NCBI RefSeq assembly: GCF_002902905.1
Contig: NZ_CP026124.1
Location: 6,138,001 to 6,202,000 of the forward strand
Length of the DNA stretch: 64,000 nucleotides
Origin: Achromobacter sp. AONIH1
GTDB taxonomy: Bacteria > Pseudomonadota > Gammaproteobacteria > Burkholderiales > Burkholderiaceae_B
Direction: 5' to 3'
Numbering within the stretch: position 1 is the first letter of the stretch; each line of letters begins with the position of its first letter. Made by a program: the position numbers and the translations under genes. Below, piece by piece: positions 8,841-18,322 of the stretch. A model generated the notes under the pieces. It was not told the DNA's origin, did no database searches, and was given only the letters and a program-made list of their open reading frames with translations.

Positions 8841-9923
8841 TCAGACTGTCGCCAGACCGCCCACGGAATCGGGTTCGCGCGCGACGGCCGCCCCGGATTG
8901 CAGATATTGACGCGGGGATACGCCAAAATGCGCGCGGAAGTCGCGCGAGAAATGCGCGCCGTCGGCGAAACCGCAATCCAGCGCAACCTGGGTAATGCTG
9001 CTGGGCTTGTTCAGCAGCAGCCAGCAGCCATATTCCAGGCGTAACTGGCGCTGGAAAGCCATCGGCGATAAACCCGTGGCCAGGCGGAACGCCCGTTCCA
9101 GCTGCCTGCGCCCGACGCCGACATAACGGGCGATGGCGTCCAGCGGCGGCGGATTGTCGATGCGCTGCTCGATGAAATGCGCGGCCTGCCTGACGCGCAG
9201 ATCCTGGATGCCGGAGAGATCGCTGCGGAAATGCGCCTGCGGCACGCGCGCCGGCCGCACGCCCTGCAGCATCATGTGGCGCATGGCCTGTTGCGCCTTG
9301 TCGCGGCCGCAATGGCGCGCCACCAGGTACAGGCCCAGGTCGATCGCGGCGGTCGACCCCGCGCAGGAAATCAAGTCGCCCTCGTCGATGAACAGCCGGT
9401 CCACCACGGCGCGGGTCTGCGGAAAGCGCTCGCGAAAAGCTTCCAGCACGTTCCAGTGCACGCAGACCGTGCGCGGCCCGACCACGCCGGCCTGCGCCAA
9501 CGCGAAAGTGCCGGTGCAGATGCCCAGCAGCCGCACGCGCCGCTCGGCGGCCAGCCGGAGCCAGTCCCGCAAGGGCTCGGGCATGCGCCCGTTGATGTAG
9601 TCATTGCCGCCGCATACCGCCACGTAGTCGAACTGCTCGGGATCGTCCGGCAGGCCCGCCGCCACGTCGATGGTCAGGCCCGCGCTGGAGCAGCGCGGCT
9701 TGCCGTCCCAGCTCATCACCCGCCAGGACGTGTGGATCTGCCGGCTGCGTCCGCCGTGATCGCCGGCCAGGCGCAAGGCGTCGACAAAACCCGCGAAGGC
9801 GGCCAGCGTGAACTGGTCCAGCAACACGATGCCAACCGCGAGCGCGGGTTTTCCCCGAGCCGGGGCATCGGCATCGTCTTCATAGGGAACGGGCTCGGTT
9901 GGGGCGGAAAGCGGCGGCTGCAT
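8841..9923 (-). CDS. GlxA-family (DJ-1/PfpI + AraC HTH) transcriptional regulator
   Basis: About 360 residues. An N-terminal class-I glutamine-amidotransferase-like sensor domain (from 'LAVGIVLLDQFTLAAFAGFVD') contains 'LLGICTGTFALAQAG' at the nucleophile elbow. It is followed by two AraC helix-turn-helix units near the C-terminus (for example 'VALDCGFADGAHFSRDFRAHFG'). Relatives such as CdhR, GbdR and ArgR of Pseudomonas activate carnitine, betaine or arginine catabolism. The gene is divergent from an ABC transporter/proline-racemase operon, which is its likely target. An upstream ATG at 9977 would add 18 residues, but the AT-rich codons there look like promoter DNA, so the ATG at 9923 is preferred, without a strong ribosome-binding site. 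Confidence 0.88.
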   Translation of the reverse strand: MQPPLSAPTEPVPYEDDADAPARGKPALAVGIVLLDQFTLAAFAGFVDALRLAGDHGGRSRQIHTSWRVMSWDGKPRCSSAGLTIDVAAGLPDDPEQFDYVAVCGGNDYINGRMPEPLRDWLRLAAERRVRLLGICTGTFALAQAGVVGPRTVCVHWNVLEAFRERFPQTRAVVDRLFIDEGDLISCAGSTAAIDLGLYLVARHCGRDKAQQAMRHMMLQGVRPARVPQAHFRSDLSGIQDLRVRQAAHFIEQRIDNPPPLDAIARYVGVGRRQLERAFRLATGLSPMAFQRQLRLEYGCWLLLNKPSSITQVALDCGFADGAHFSRDFRAHFGVSPRQYLQSGAAVAREPDSVGGLATV

Positions 9924-10046
9924 GACGCAATTATTCAAATTTATGTCCCGCGCCTTCAAGCTGGTTTTCCCGGGCATCCACCAAGATGCGGATGTGGCTA
10001 GGCAGTGTCCAGATCACGGATCGACAAACGACAAGGGGAATCCGAC

Positions 10047-11099
10047 ATGGCAACATTCGTCCGCGGCGCCGTTGGCGCCGCCTTGCTCGCCGCGGGGCTG
10101 ATCACGGCCCCGCTGGCGGGCGCGCAGCAGCAGAAGATCACCGTCGCCTGGTACGGCGGCAACTGGGGAGACGCGTTCCGCGCCTGCGTCGCCGAGCCCT
10201 ACACCCAGGCGACCGGCGTGCAGGTATCGCCCGAGGTCGGCACCTCGACCACGACGCTGGCCAAGCTCCAGCAGCAGAAGGCCGCGCCCACCATCGACGT
10301 GGCCTGGCTGGACGGCGGCATCAGCGAGCTGGCCGAGCAGGCGGGCGTGCTGGACACGCTGGACCCGGCGGCCATCCCGAACCTGAAAAACGTGATCGAC
10401 CAGGGCGTGTATCGCAAGGACGGGGCCGCCTATGCGGTCAGCTCCGGCTATTACTCGCTGGGCATCGTCTACAACACGCGCGAGGTCAAGCAGCCGCCGG
10501 CCAGCTGGAAGGACCTGTGGCGGCCCGAATACGCCGGCGCGGTGGCCCTGCCCTCGCCCGCCAATTCCTCCGGCGTGCCTTTCCTGTTCTTCCTGGCGCG
10601 CGTCTGGTCGGTGGATCCGTCCAACCTGGCCCCGCTCTACGCCAAGCTCGCCACGCTGGACACGGCGCTGTACTTCGACAGTTCGGGTGCGGCCACCAAT
10701 GCCTACCAGAGCGGCGAAGCGGTGATCGGCGCGCATTTCAACGTGGGCGCCTGGGACCTGATCGACAAGGGCCTGCCGATCGGCTTCGCCGTGCCCAAGG
10801 AAGGCGCCTGGGCCACCGACGCCCGGCTGCACCTGGTCAAGGGCGCGCCGAACAAGGCCGCCGCGCAGCGCTTCATCGATACCGCGCTCACGCCGCAGGC
10901 CGCGGCCTGCCTGGCGCAGCGGCTCTACCTGGGGCCGGCCGTCAGGAACACCCAGGTGCCGCCCGACGTGGCGCGCAAGCTGCCCTGGGGCGCCGAAGGC
11001 TCGGTGCAGAACCTGAGCCTGTTCGACTGGAACCTGATCAACAGCCGCCGCGCCGAAGTCACCGAGGCCTGGAACCGCCAGGTCGCCCGCAAGCGCTGA
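10047..11099 (+). CDS. ABC transporter substrate-binding protein (PotD-like)
   Basis: 350 residues with a Sec signal peptide (1-26, ending APLAGA). The periplasmic binding protein begins 'KITVAWYGGNWGDAFRACVAEPYTQ', which is typical of the spermidine/putrescine-type family 1 receptors. No lipobox. The ATG at 10047 follows AAGGGGAATCC. It is the first gene of an operon with an ATPase, two permeases and a proline-racemase-like enzyme, so the ligand is more likely a cyclic or quaternary amino acid (such as a proline or hydroxyproline derivative) than a polyamine. That ligand is an inference from context. Confidence 0.9.
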   Translation: MATFVRGAVGAALLAAGLITAPLAGAQQQKITVAWYGGNWGDAFRACVAEPYTQATGVQVSPEVGTSTTTLAKLQQQKAAPTIDVAWLDGGISELAEQAGVLDTLDPAAIPNLKNVIDQGVYRKDGAAYAVSSGYYSLGIVYNTREVKQPPASWKDLWRPEYAGAVALPSPANSSGVPFLFFLARVWSVDPSNLAPLYAKLATLDTALYFDSSGAATNAYQSGEAVIGAHFNVGAWDLIDKGLPIGFAVPKEGAWATDARLHLVKGAPNKAAAQRFIDTALTPQAAACLAQRLYLGPAVRNTQVPPDVARKLPWGAEGSVQNLSLFDWNLINSRRAEVTEAWNRQVARKR

Positions 11100-11113
11100 A
11101 TGCAGGAACCGCC

Positions 11114-12172
11114 ATGTCCGCTTTGCTATCCATAGAAGGCGTGTCGACGCGCTTCGGCGCCTACCAGGCGCTGGACCGCATCGATCTGGCCATCAACCAG
11201 GGCGAGTTCGTCGCGCTGCTGGGCCCCAGCGGCTGCGGCAAGACCACGCTGCTGCGCTCGATCGCCGGTTTCCTCACGCCGGATGCCGGCCGCATCCTGA
11301 TCGAAGGCCGCGACGTCAGCCGCCTGCCGCCCCATCATCGCCCGCTGAACACGGTGTTCCAGAACTATGCTCTGTTCCCGCACATGAGCGTGCTGGACAA
11401 CGTGGCCTACGGCCCGCGCCGCCAGGGCGCGTCGCGGGCCGTAGCCGCAGAGCGCGCGCGGGCTGCGCTGGACATGGTGGGCCTGGCCGAGTTCGGCCCG
11501 CGCTACCCGCGCGAGATGTCCGGAGGACAGCAGCAGCGCGTGGCGCTGGCGCGCGCCATCGTCAACCGGCCCAAGCTGCTGCTGCTGGACGAGCCGCTGT
11601 CGGCGCTGGACCTGAAGCTGCGCAAGCGCATGCAGCTGGAGCTCAAGCACCTGCAAGCCAGGCTGGGCATCGCCTTCGTCTTTGTCACGCACGACCAGGA
11701 AGAGGCCATGACCATGGCCGACCGCATTGTCGTGATGCGCGCCGGCGCCATCGAACAGGCCGGCGCGGGCGCCGACATCTACCGGCGTCCGGCCTCGCGC
11801 TTCGTGGCCGAGTTCATCGGCGACGCCAACCTGATCCCCTACGCCGTCGAGGCGGGCGGCGCGTTGCGGCTGCAGGCGCAGGGCCTGCGCGTGACGCGCG
11901 CGGCCGGCGACGCGCCGGCCAGCGGCCTGGCGCTGCTGCGTCCGGAAGACCTGCGCCTCGCGCAGGACGGACCCGGCGCGGACTGCGCGCTGAGCGGCAC
12001 GGTGCGCGACGTGATCAACGTGGGCAGCCACTGCATGATCCACGTGGACGTGGACGGACAGACGCTGGTGGCGCGGCACGGCGGCGCCGCGCCGGCGGGG
12101 CTGCGCGCGGGTGACGCCGCCACGCTGGCCTTCGCGGCCACGGACCTGCACCTGATCGGCGGACAATCATGA
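11114..12172 (+). CDS. ABC transporter ATP-binding protein (PotA-like)
   Basis: 352 residues. Nucleotide-binding domain with Walker A 'GPSGCGKTT', signature 'SGGQQQRVALARA' and Walker B 'LLLLDEPLSALD'. A C-terminal TOBE-type regulatory domain (about 250-350) is typical of the spermidine/putrescine and Fe3+ importer ATPases. The ATG at 11114 has an AGGAACC ribosome-binding site. The stop overlaps the next permease start by 4 bp, so the operon is tightly coupled. Confidence 0.93.
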   Translation: MSALLSIEGVSTRFGAYQALDRIDLAINQGEFVALLGPSGCGKTTLLRSIAGFLTPDAGRILIEGRDVSRLPPHHRPLNTVFQNYALFPHMSVLDNVAYGPRRQGASRAVAAERARAALDMVGLAEFGPRYPREMSGGQQQRVALARAIVNRPKLLLLDEPLSALDLKLRKRMQLELKHLQARLGIAFVFVTHDQEEAMTMADRIVVMRAGAIEQAGAGADIYRRPASRFVAEFIGDANLIPYAVEAGGALRLQAQGLRVTRAAGDAPASGLALLRPEDLRLAQDGPGADCALSGTVRDVINVGSHCMIHVDVDGQTLVARHGGAAPAGLRAGDAATLAFAATDLHLIGGQS

Positions 12173-13017
12173 CGCGCCGCTCCCTGCGCGCGCCCGCCCT
12201 GCTGCTGGCCGCGCCCGCGCTGTTCTTCGCGGCCTTCTTCCTGGCCCCGCTGGCCGTGGTGGCGCTGGCCAGCATCACCGGCGGCCCGTCGGGCACCGCC
12301 CTGACACCGGCCAACTACCTGCGCGTGCTGGCGGATCAGTACCACTGGGACGTGATCCTGGTGACGTTCCGGCTGGCCTTCTACACCACCCTGATCTGCG
12401 TGGCGCTGGGCTATCCGCTGGCCTGGTATCTGGTGCGGGTGGTGCGCTGGCGGGCATGGCGTCGGGCCTGCGTGATCCTGCTGGTGGTGCCGCTGTTCAC
12501 CAGCAACATCGTGCGCGCCTTCGGCTGGATGGTGCTACTGGGCCGCAACGGGCTGATCAACCAGGCGCTGATGGCGACCGGCGCCGCCGACCGTCCGGTG
12601 CGCTTCATCGGCGCGGAGCTGGGCATCCTGATCGGCATAGTCTACGTGCTGCTGCCCTTCGTGGTGCTGGCCGTGGGCAATGCGCTGGCGCGCGTCGACC
12701 CGGCCTGCGAGCAGGCCTCGGCGGACCTGGGCGCCAGCCCCGCGGCCACCTTCGTGCACGTCACCTGGCCGCTGACGCTGCCGGGCGTGATATCCGGCGC
12801 CATCATCGTCTTCACGCTGGCGGTCAGCGCCTACGTGACGCCGGCGCTGCTGTCCGGCGGGCGCGTCACGGTGCTGTCCATGCTGATCTTCCAGCAGTAC
12901 AGCACGGTGTTCGACTTCCACTACGGCGGCGCGCTGAGCATGGTGCTGCTGGTCCTGACCCTGATCCTGGTGGCGCTGGCCAACCGCGCCGCCGTTCCGC
13001 CCGGAGGCGCACGATGA
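12169..13017 (+). CDS. ABC transporter permease (PotB-like)
   Basis: 282 residues, about six membrane helices, beginning with a strong hydrophobic segment (10-40). The cytoplasmic EAA loop that contacts the ATPase is visible as 'CEQASADLGASPAATFVHVTWPLTLPG' (shown in part: ASADLGASPAATF). Belongs to the PotB/PotH permease family. It overlaps both neighbours by 4 bp. Confidence 0.92.
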   Translation: MTRRSLRAPALLLAAPALFFAAFFLAPLAVVALASITGGPSGTALTPANYLRVLADQYHWDVILVTFRLAFYTTLICVALGYPLAWYLVRVVRWRAWRRACVILLVVPLFTSNIVRAFGWMVLLGRNGLINQALMATGAADRPVRFIGAELGILIGIVYVLLPFVVLAVGNALARVDPACEQASADLGASPAATFVHVTWPLTLPGVISGAIIVFTLAVSAYVTPALLSGGRVTVLSMLIFQQYSTVFDFHYGGALSMVLLVLTLILVALANRAAVPPGGAR

Positions 13018-13805
13018 TCGCCCGCTGCCTGATCCGCCTGTCCGCCCTGGGCGTGCTCGCCTACCTGGCCCTGCCGCTGCTGGTGATCCTGGGCGCGTCC
13101 TTCACGGCCACGCCCTACCTGGCCTTCCCGCCGCAGGGATGGACGCTGGACTGGTATCGCGCCATGCTGGCCGAGCCCGGCTACGCGGCGGCTTTCGCCA
13201 CCAGCACCGTGCTGGCGCTGGCCGCCACCGCGGCGGCGGTGCTGCTTACGGTGCCCGCCGCCCTGGCGCTGGCGCGCCACGAATTCCCGGGCAAGGCGGC
13301 GCTGTCGTCGGTGCTGATGTCACCGCTGGTCCTGCCGCACATCGTGCTGGGCGCGGCGCTGCTGCAGTACGGCGCGTATTTCGGCCTGACGCGCAGCTTC
13401 CTGTCCCTGCTGATCGGCCACGTCGTCATCATCGCCCCTTTCGTGCTGCGCGCCACGCTGGGCCTGCTGACGCCGGAGCAGCGCGCGCTGGAGGAAGCCT
13501 CGGCGGACCTGGGCGCCAGTCCCTGGACCACCTTCTTCCTGGTGACGCTGCCGCAGATCCGGCCCGGCATCGTGACCGGATCGATCTTCGCCTTCATCTC
13601 GTCGTGGATCAACGTGGAGCTGTCGATCTTCAACACCACGGCGGACCTGAACACCATCCCCGTCAAGCTTTTCAACTACGTGCAGTACACGATCGATCCG
13701 ACCATCGCCGCCGTCTCGGGCGCCACGATCGCGGCAGCGGTGATCGCCATCGTCATCCTCGATTTGACCGTCGGGCTGGACATGCTGTCCGAACGCGGCC
13801 AATGA
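13014..13805 (+). CDS. ABC transporter permease (PotC-like)
   Basis: 263 residues, six predicted membrane helices, with the EAA loop 'EEASADLGASPWTTFFLV' near residue 165. Pairs with the PotB-like permease to form the membrane channel of the importer. The ATG at 13014 overlaps the previous stop. The stop at 13803-13805 is followed 35 bp later by the proline-racemase-like gene. Confidence 0.92.
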   Translation: MIARCLIRLSALGVLAYLALPLLVILGASFTATPYLAFPPQGWTLDWYRAMLAEPGYAAAFATSTVLALAATAAAVLLTVPAALALARHEFPGKAALSSVLMSPLVLPHIVLGAALLQYGAYFGLTRSFLSLLIGHVVIIAPFVLRATLGLLTPEQRALEEASADLGASPWTTFFLVTLPQIRPGIVTGSIFAFISSWINVELSIFNTTADLNTIPVKLFNYVQYTIDPTIAAVSGATIAAAVIAIVILDLTVGLDMLSERGQ

Positions 13806-13840
13806 ACCCTTACCCTACCCCCAAGCCTGGAGCACACGCC

Positions 13841-14854
13841 ATGCGCAAGCAAGACGCGTTCGACGTCATCTATACCCATACCGAGGGCGAGCCCCTGTGC
13901 ATCGTCCACAGCGGCATCCCCTATCCCGCCGGCTCGACCATCCTGGAAAAGCGCGCCTTCCTGGAACAGCGCTATGACTGGCTGCGCAAGGCGCTGATGC
14001 GCGAGCCGCGCGGCCACAAGGACATGTTCGGCGTGTTCCTGACGCCGCCGTCCAGCCCCGAGTTCGACGCTGGCCTGATCTATATCGACGGCACCGAGTA
14101 TTCGCACATGTGCGGCCATGGCACCATCGCGGTCAGCATGGCGATGGTGGCCAACGGCCTGGTGCCGCGCGGTCCGGACGGCATCACCCGCATCCGCTTC
14201 GAGACCACCGCCGGCCTGGTCGTGTCGGAAGTCGCCTCGGAAGGCGAGCAGGTGCTGTGGACGCGCTTCGAGAACGTGCCGGCCTATGTGGCCGCGCAGG
14301 ATATCCCGGTGGAACTGCCCGGCTACGGCGCGCTGTCGGCCGACATCGTGTGGGGCGGCAACTACTTCGGCATCGTCGACCTGTCGCGCTGCGGCCTGCG
14401 CATCTCGCCGGACAATGGCACCGAGCTGTCGCGCATGGGCCTGATCGTGCGCGACCAGCTCAACGCCCGCCAGCGCATCCAGCACCCGACCGAGGCCCAT
14501 ATCAACAATCTGAACTTCATCACGTTCTGGCACGAGCCCACCATCGAGGGCGCCTTCTACAAGAACGTGCACGTGTTCAGCGCCGGCCAGCTCGACCGCT
14601 CGCCCGGCGGCACCGGCACCAGCGCGATGATGGCCATGTTCGAGGCCCGAGGCAAACTTGGCCTGAACCAGCCGATCCGCTCCGAGGGCCTGCTGGGCAG
14701 CGGCACCTTCGAAGGCTGCCTGCTGGGCGAGGTCGACCTGAACGGCACCCGCGCGGTCCGTCCCACGGTCAAGGGCACCGCCAGCATCCTGGGCACGGCG
14801 CGTTGGGTGATCGACCAGAACGATCCGGTCGGCGCCGGCTTCCTGATCCGTTGA
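13841..14854 (+). CDS. Proline racemase/hydroxyproline epimerase family protein, Cys/Gly variant
   Basis: 337 residues, the proline racemase fold. The N-terminal 'YTHTEGEP' and the first catalytic motif 'HMCGHGT' (Cys91) are intact. The second motif, normally SPCGTGT or SPTGTGT, reads SPGGTGT, so Gly256 replaces the second catalytic residue. Proline racemases and 4-hydroxyproline epimerases need two acid/base residues. A dehydratase-like or different one-base reaction is therefore more likely than racemisation, but this is inference. The ATG at 13841 has GGAG 8 bp upstream; an ATG at 13802 overlapping the permease stop lacks one. It is the last gene of the importer operon, so it probably acts on the imported substrate. 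Confidence 0.85.
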   Translation: MRKQDAFDVIYTHTEGEPLCIVHSGIPYPAGSTILEKRAFLEQRYDWLRKALMREPRGHKDMFGVFLTPPSSPEFDAGLIYIDGTEYSHMCGHGTIAVSMAMVANGLVPRGPDGITRIRFETTAGLVVSEVASEGEQVLWTRFENVPAYVAAQDIPVELPGYGALSADIVWGGNYFGIVDLSRCGLRISPDNGTELSRMGLIVRDQLNARQRIQHPTEAHINNLNFITFWHEPTIEGAFYKNVHVFSAGQLDRSPGGTGTSAMMAMFEARGKLGLNQPIRSEGLLGSGTFEGCLLGEVDLNGTRAVRPTVKGTASILGTARWVIDQNDPVGAGFLIR

Positions 14855-14866
14855 TCCGGAACAGGT

Positions 14867-14899
14867 GGCGGCGGGCGGCTACCCGAGCCGCCCGCCGCC
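14867..14899 (+). terminator. GC-rich hairpin after proline-racemase-like gene
   Basis: A perfect 14-bp stem (14867-14880 with 14886-14899) and 5-base loop, 12 bp after the stop codon. No T-run follows, so it may protect the 3' end or act with Rho rather than be a classic intrinsic terminator. Confidence 0.45.
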
Positions 14900-15088
14900 G
14901 CCCGGACGCACGATGTTGCCGCCGGATGACAGGTCCGAGTCGCCCGGACGCCCGGCTCCGCCGGCGCGCTTGCGGCAAGTCGGGGCTCGGGCTTAGGATG
15001 GAGCCAGGACCGCGCCTCGCGGCGATGAAGGCATCAGCCGCGCGGGGCGGCCAGGGTTTGAACCCAGGCAGCGATTCGGGAGCGCATC

Positions 15089-15526
15089 GTGAAGAAAGTG
15101 GCTGAGATTCTCAGGGAAAAGTCCAATCCGGCGGTCGTGACGGTGGCGCCGGACTCCTCCGTCTACGACGCCATCCGCACCATGGCCGAACGCGGCATCG
15201 GCGCCGTGGTCGTGGTGGATGGCGAGACGGTGCTGGGCATGCTCACCGAACGCGACTACGCCCGCAAGATCGTGCTGCAGGACCGCTCCTCGCGCACCAC
15301 CAAGGTCCGCGACATCATGACTGACTCGGTCTACTACGTGCGCCCGGAAGACACCCGCGAGCACTGCATGGCGCTCATGACCGAGCGCCACTTCCGGCAC
15401 CTGCCCGTCATCCATGAACAGAAACTGGTCGGCCTGGTGTCGATCGGCGACCTGGTCAAGGATGTGATGAGCGAGCAAAAGTTCATCATTACCGAACTGG
15501 AACGCTACATCAGCGGCGAACGCTAG
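15089..15526 (+). CDS. Two-CBS-domain protein
   Basis: 145 residues made almost entirely of a CBS pair (about 8-65 and 75-132), with 'GIGAVVVVDGETVLGMLTERD' (in part AVVVVDGETVLGMLTERD) and 'FRHLPVIHEQKLVGLVSIGD' as the repeat cores. Such stand-alone pairs bind adenosine nucleotides and sense energy state or regulate partner enzymes. The GTG start at 15089 is preceded by CGGGAG. The partner is unknown; the gene seems monocistronic. Confidence 0.9.
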   Translation: MKKVAEILREKSNPAVVTVAPDSSVYDAIRTMAERGIGAVVVVDGETVLGMLTERDYARKIVLQDRSSRTTKVRDIMTDSVYYVRPEDTREHCMALMTERHFRHLPVIHEQKLVGLVSIGDLVKDVMSEQKFIITELERYISGER

Positions 15527-15549
15527 CGCGGACGCGCCGGCCAAGCGCC

Positions 15550-16314
15550 TTATCCGCCCGCCAGCTGGCGGGCGGCGGGCACGACCAGCCCGGCGCCGGC
15601 CGCCAGCAGCAGCACGAACACCATGCGCCTGATGGTCTTCATCGATCCGGCGCTGCCGTAGCGGCGCGCCGCCCAGGTCACGGCGATCACCAGCGGCAAC
15701 GCCTGCGCGCTCAGCCAGAAGGATGAGGCCTGGAACTGGCCCTGGCTGGTCACGAGCCCAAGGCGCGCCATCGCATTGAACGAAAACAGGATCAGCAGGC
15801 TGTTGCGGATGGACGCCAGCGGCAGCGGCTGGCGGTACAGGTGATAGACCATGGGAGGCCCGGCGCTGGAAAACAAACCGCCCAGCAGGCCGGACACGCT
15901 GCCGAAGAAGACGAAGGAACCACGCGAGGACAGGCGCGGCAAGGGTTCGGCGCGCGCCACCAGCAAGACGGCGCAGGCCATGATGGTCACGCCCAGCAGC
16001 AGTTGCAGCGCCACGGCCATCGAACCGCTGATCCAGGCCAGCGCGAACACGCCCGCGACCACGCCGGCAAGGCTGCTGCCCAGCGCCGGCGCCAGCAATC
16101 GCCAGTTCACCTGCGGCTTGGCGCGGGCCAGCGTGACGGCCGCGTTCACCAGCGACAGCACGCTCACCACGTTGGCCACCTCGGACACCGAGGCCAGCTG
16201 GAACACCCCGGACAGGCCCAGCAGCACCAGGCCGAAGGCGAAACCGGTCATGGTCTGCGCATAGGTGGCGAGCGCCACGCAGGCCAGGAACAGCAGATGT
16301 TGGTAGATGCTCAT
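15550..16314 (-). CDS. TauE/SafE-family sulfite/anion exporter
   Basis: 254 residues, about eight membrane helices, with the family's internal repeat: an N-terminal 'TGFAFGLVLLGLSG' and a second-half 'GSVSGLLGGLFSSAGPPMVYH'. Family members export sulfite, sulfoacetate or related organosulfonates. No neighbouring sulfonate gene helps to define the substrate. Confidence 0.88.
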   Translation of the reverse strand: MSIYQHLLFLACVALATYAQTMTGFAFGLVLLGLSGVFQLASVSEVANVVSVLSLVNAAVTLARAKPQVNWRLLAPALGSSLAGVVAGVFALAWISGSMAVALQLLLGVTIMACAVLLVARAEPLPRLSSRGSFVFFGSVSGLLGGLFSSAGPPMVYHLYRQPLPLASIRNSLLILFSFNAMARLGLVTSQGQFQASSFWLSAQALPLVIAVTWAARRYGSAGSMKTIRRMVFVLLLAAGAGLVVPAARQLAGG

Positions 16315-16612
16315 GCGGGGAAAGAGCCTGACCTGCCTCGGCTCTGCCCGCCGCGCGGCGCGGCCAGGGAGGAAACGATTGGGAACGGCGGACGCGCTTG
16401 CCAGATGGCGTATGGAGAAGGACGCGATGATAGCACCGGGCCTAGTCCGGCCCCGCCAGCGGACAGCTCCACATCTTTTGTCACAAATGGATGCGAGCGT
16501 CCATGTCTGATGGCCGCTCCACCGCTATCCTTGCCGGCCAGCGCAGCCGCCGCGCCAGCCCTCCCAGGCACCGCGTGCGCACCAGACACCCATACGCCCG
16601 CAGCCCGCGTCC

Positions 16613-18244
16613 ATGACAGCCAAACACGCCACCATCAATACCGTGACCCTGACCTGCTCGAATTGCGGCAGCGGCCACTTCACCAAGCTGGACCAGAACG
16701 AGTACCGCTGCACCCACTGCCAGGCCGTGACGCTGGTCGAGGACAACGTCGCCGAGCGGCTGGAGCAGATCCTGCGCGGCATGCAGGCGCCGGCAACGCC
16801 GCGCGTCAAGCCCAATCTGGTCATCACCGCTGCCGCGATCGCGGTGGCCGTGATCTCCATTCCCGTGGTCATCTCGCTGATGAACGGCTCCTCGCGCACG
16901 TCGTATCAGGCGGCGCCGCGCGTTCCGCCCATCGACGCCTCGCTGGTGAAACTGACGGACACCCGTGAAATCGCCAACGGCAGCCGCAAGCAGCTGCTGC
17001 TGATGATGCGCAACGAGACTGGCAAGCCCATCAACGCGCCCAGCGTCAGCGCGCAGTTCTACCAGGGCGATCTGGCGCAGAACTCGGCCAGCGGCTCGCC
17101 GCTGTCACGCACCCTGCTGCCCGGCGAGTACAGCCCGGTGCTGATCGACCTGCCCAGCCAGCCCTACAGCCGCTACGAGCTGCGCATCGGCTCGGTCAGC
17201 CCCGCGATGAGCGCCATCACCCGGCAGGTCGCCGCCAGCAAGGTGCAGCTGGTCCAGAATGACGGCGCGCACCGGCTGGTCGGCATCCTGAAGAATGAAG
17301 GCGCCAGCGCCATCTCCGGCGCGCAGGTCACGGTGATGCTGTACGACGCCGGCGGCAAGCTGATCGGCAGCGGCAACGGCTACGGAGCGGCGGGCTCGCT
17401 GGCGGCCGGCGCCGCCACCACCTTCGACGTGCGCTGCGAGCTGTACGGCGAAGGCGCGGTCGCATCCTATGAATACATGGTCCAGACCACGGCGTCCGGC
17501 GGCCAGGACGCCAGCACGCAGGCCAACGCCGCCAGCCGGATGCAGCGCATCAGCCCGGCGGCCATCCGAGCGATTCCAAAGCCCCGGCTGACTGCGCTGG
17601 AACTGCTGGACGAGAATTTCGCCCTGTTCGATCCCGCCCAGCTCAAGCTCAGCGCGCCGCGCCGGCTGCTCGACGAGATCGACCGCCCCCGGCTCTACGC
17701 CGAGGTCAGCAACACCAGCGATCGCTACGTCGCGCTGTCGCCGCGCGCCTCGATCGCCGTGTTCGACGGCTCGCAGCCGCTGGAACTGCGCCAGTCCTGG
17801 GAGCTGCCCGCCTATCTGTATCCAGGCGAACGCGTGCCGGTGGAGCTGGTCGGGCGCGACTTCGCGCGCTACACCGAGGTCAAGACGGACTGGACTCCCG
17901 CCAAGCGCGCCGAACTGCCCGGCCCGCGCCCCAAGCTGGCGGTGACGGTCGAAAACACCGAAGCCGCGGTCGGCACCGGCACGCTGAACTTCAGCTACCG
18001 CTTCCGCTACAAGTATGTGGTGGTCCACGGACGCGTGCGCAATGACGACCCGGCCGCGGTCAAGAAGGTCAAGGTCTGGATCAGCCTGTACGACGCGCAA
18101 GACCAGCTGACCGGCGCCCGTTCCGAGGAGCTGCGGCTGCCGCGCCTGGCGCCCGGCGAGAGCGCGCCGTTCCAGCTGGACGTGAAACAATACGGCGCCA
18201 ATTTCAAGCGCGTCGCGGTGGTCTACGACGCCGTGCCCGAGTAA
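16613..18244 (+). CDS. Zinc-ribbon membrane-anchored protein with FxLYD-like repeats
   Basis: 543 residues. The N-terminus is a zinc ribbon with C15-x2-C18 and C33-x2-C36 ('CSNCG', 'CTHC'). A single membrane helix follows (about 68-90, VITAAAIAVAVISIPVVISL). The rest is extracytoplasmic beta-sandwich-like repeats: 'LVGILKNEGASAISGAQVTVMLYD' and 'VVVHGRVRNDDPAAVKKVKVWISLYD' resemble FxLYD domains, seen here in part as VTVMLYD and VKVWISLYD. The arrangement implies a cytoplasmic metal-binding head and a long exported tail. The function is unknown; no operon partner. Confidence 0.8.
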   Translation: MTAKHATINTVTLTCSNCGSGHFTKLDQNEYRCTHCQAVTLVEDNVAERLEQILRGMQAPATPRVKPNLVITAAAIAVAVISIPVVISLMNGSSRTSYQAAPRVPPIDASLVKLTDTREIANGSRKQLLLMMRNETGKPINAPSVSAQFYQGDLAQNSASGSPLSRTLLPGEYSPVLIDLPSQPYSRYELRIGSVSPAMSAITRQVAASKVQLVQNDGAHRLVGILKNEGASAISGAQVTVMLYDAGGKLIGSGNGYGAAGSLAAGAATTFDVRCELYGEGAVASYEYMVQTTASGGQDASTQANAASRMQRISPAAIRAIPKPRLTALELLDENFALFDPAQLKLSAPRRLLDEIDRPRLYAEVSNTSDRYVALSPRASIAVFDGSQPLELRQSWELPAYLYPGERVPVELVGRDFARYTEVKTDWTPAKRAELPGPRPKLAVTVENTEAAVGTGTLNFSYRFRYKYVVVHGRVRNDDPAAVKKVKVWISLYDAQDQLTGARSEELRLPRLAPGESAPFQLDVKQYGANFKRVAVVYDAVPE

Positions 18245-18322
18245 GGGCGACGCCTGAATCAACCGGGGCCGGATCGACGACGACCATGCCGTCGCCTGCC
18301 GGCAACAGTCACGCCGCCGCAA

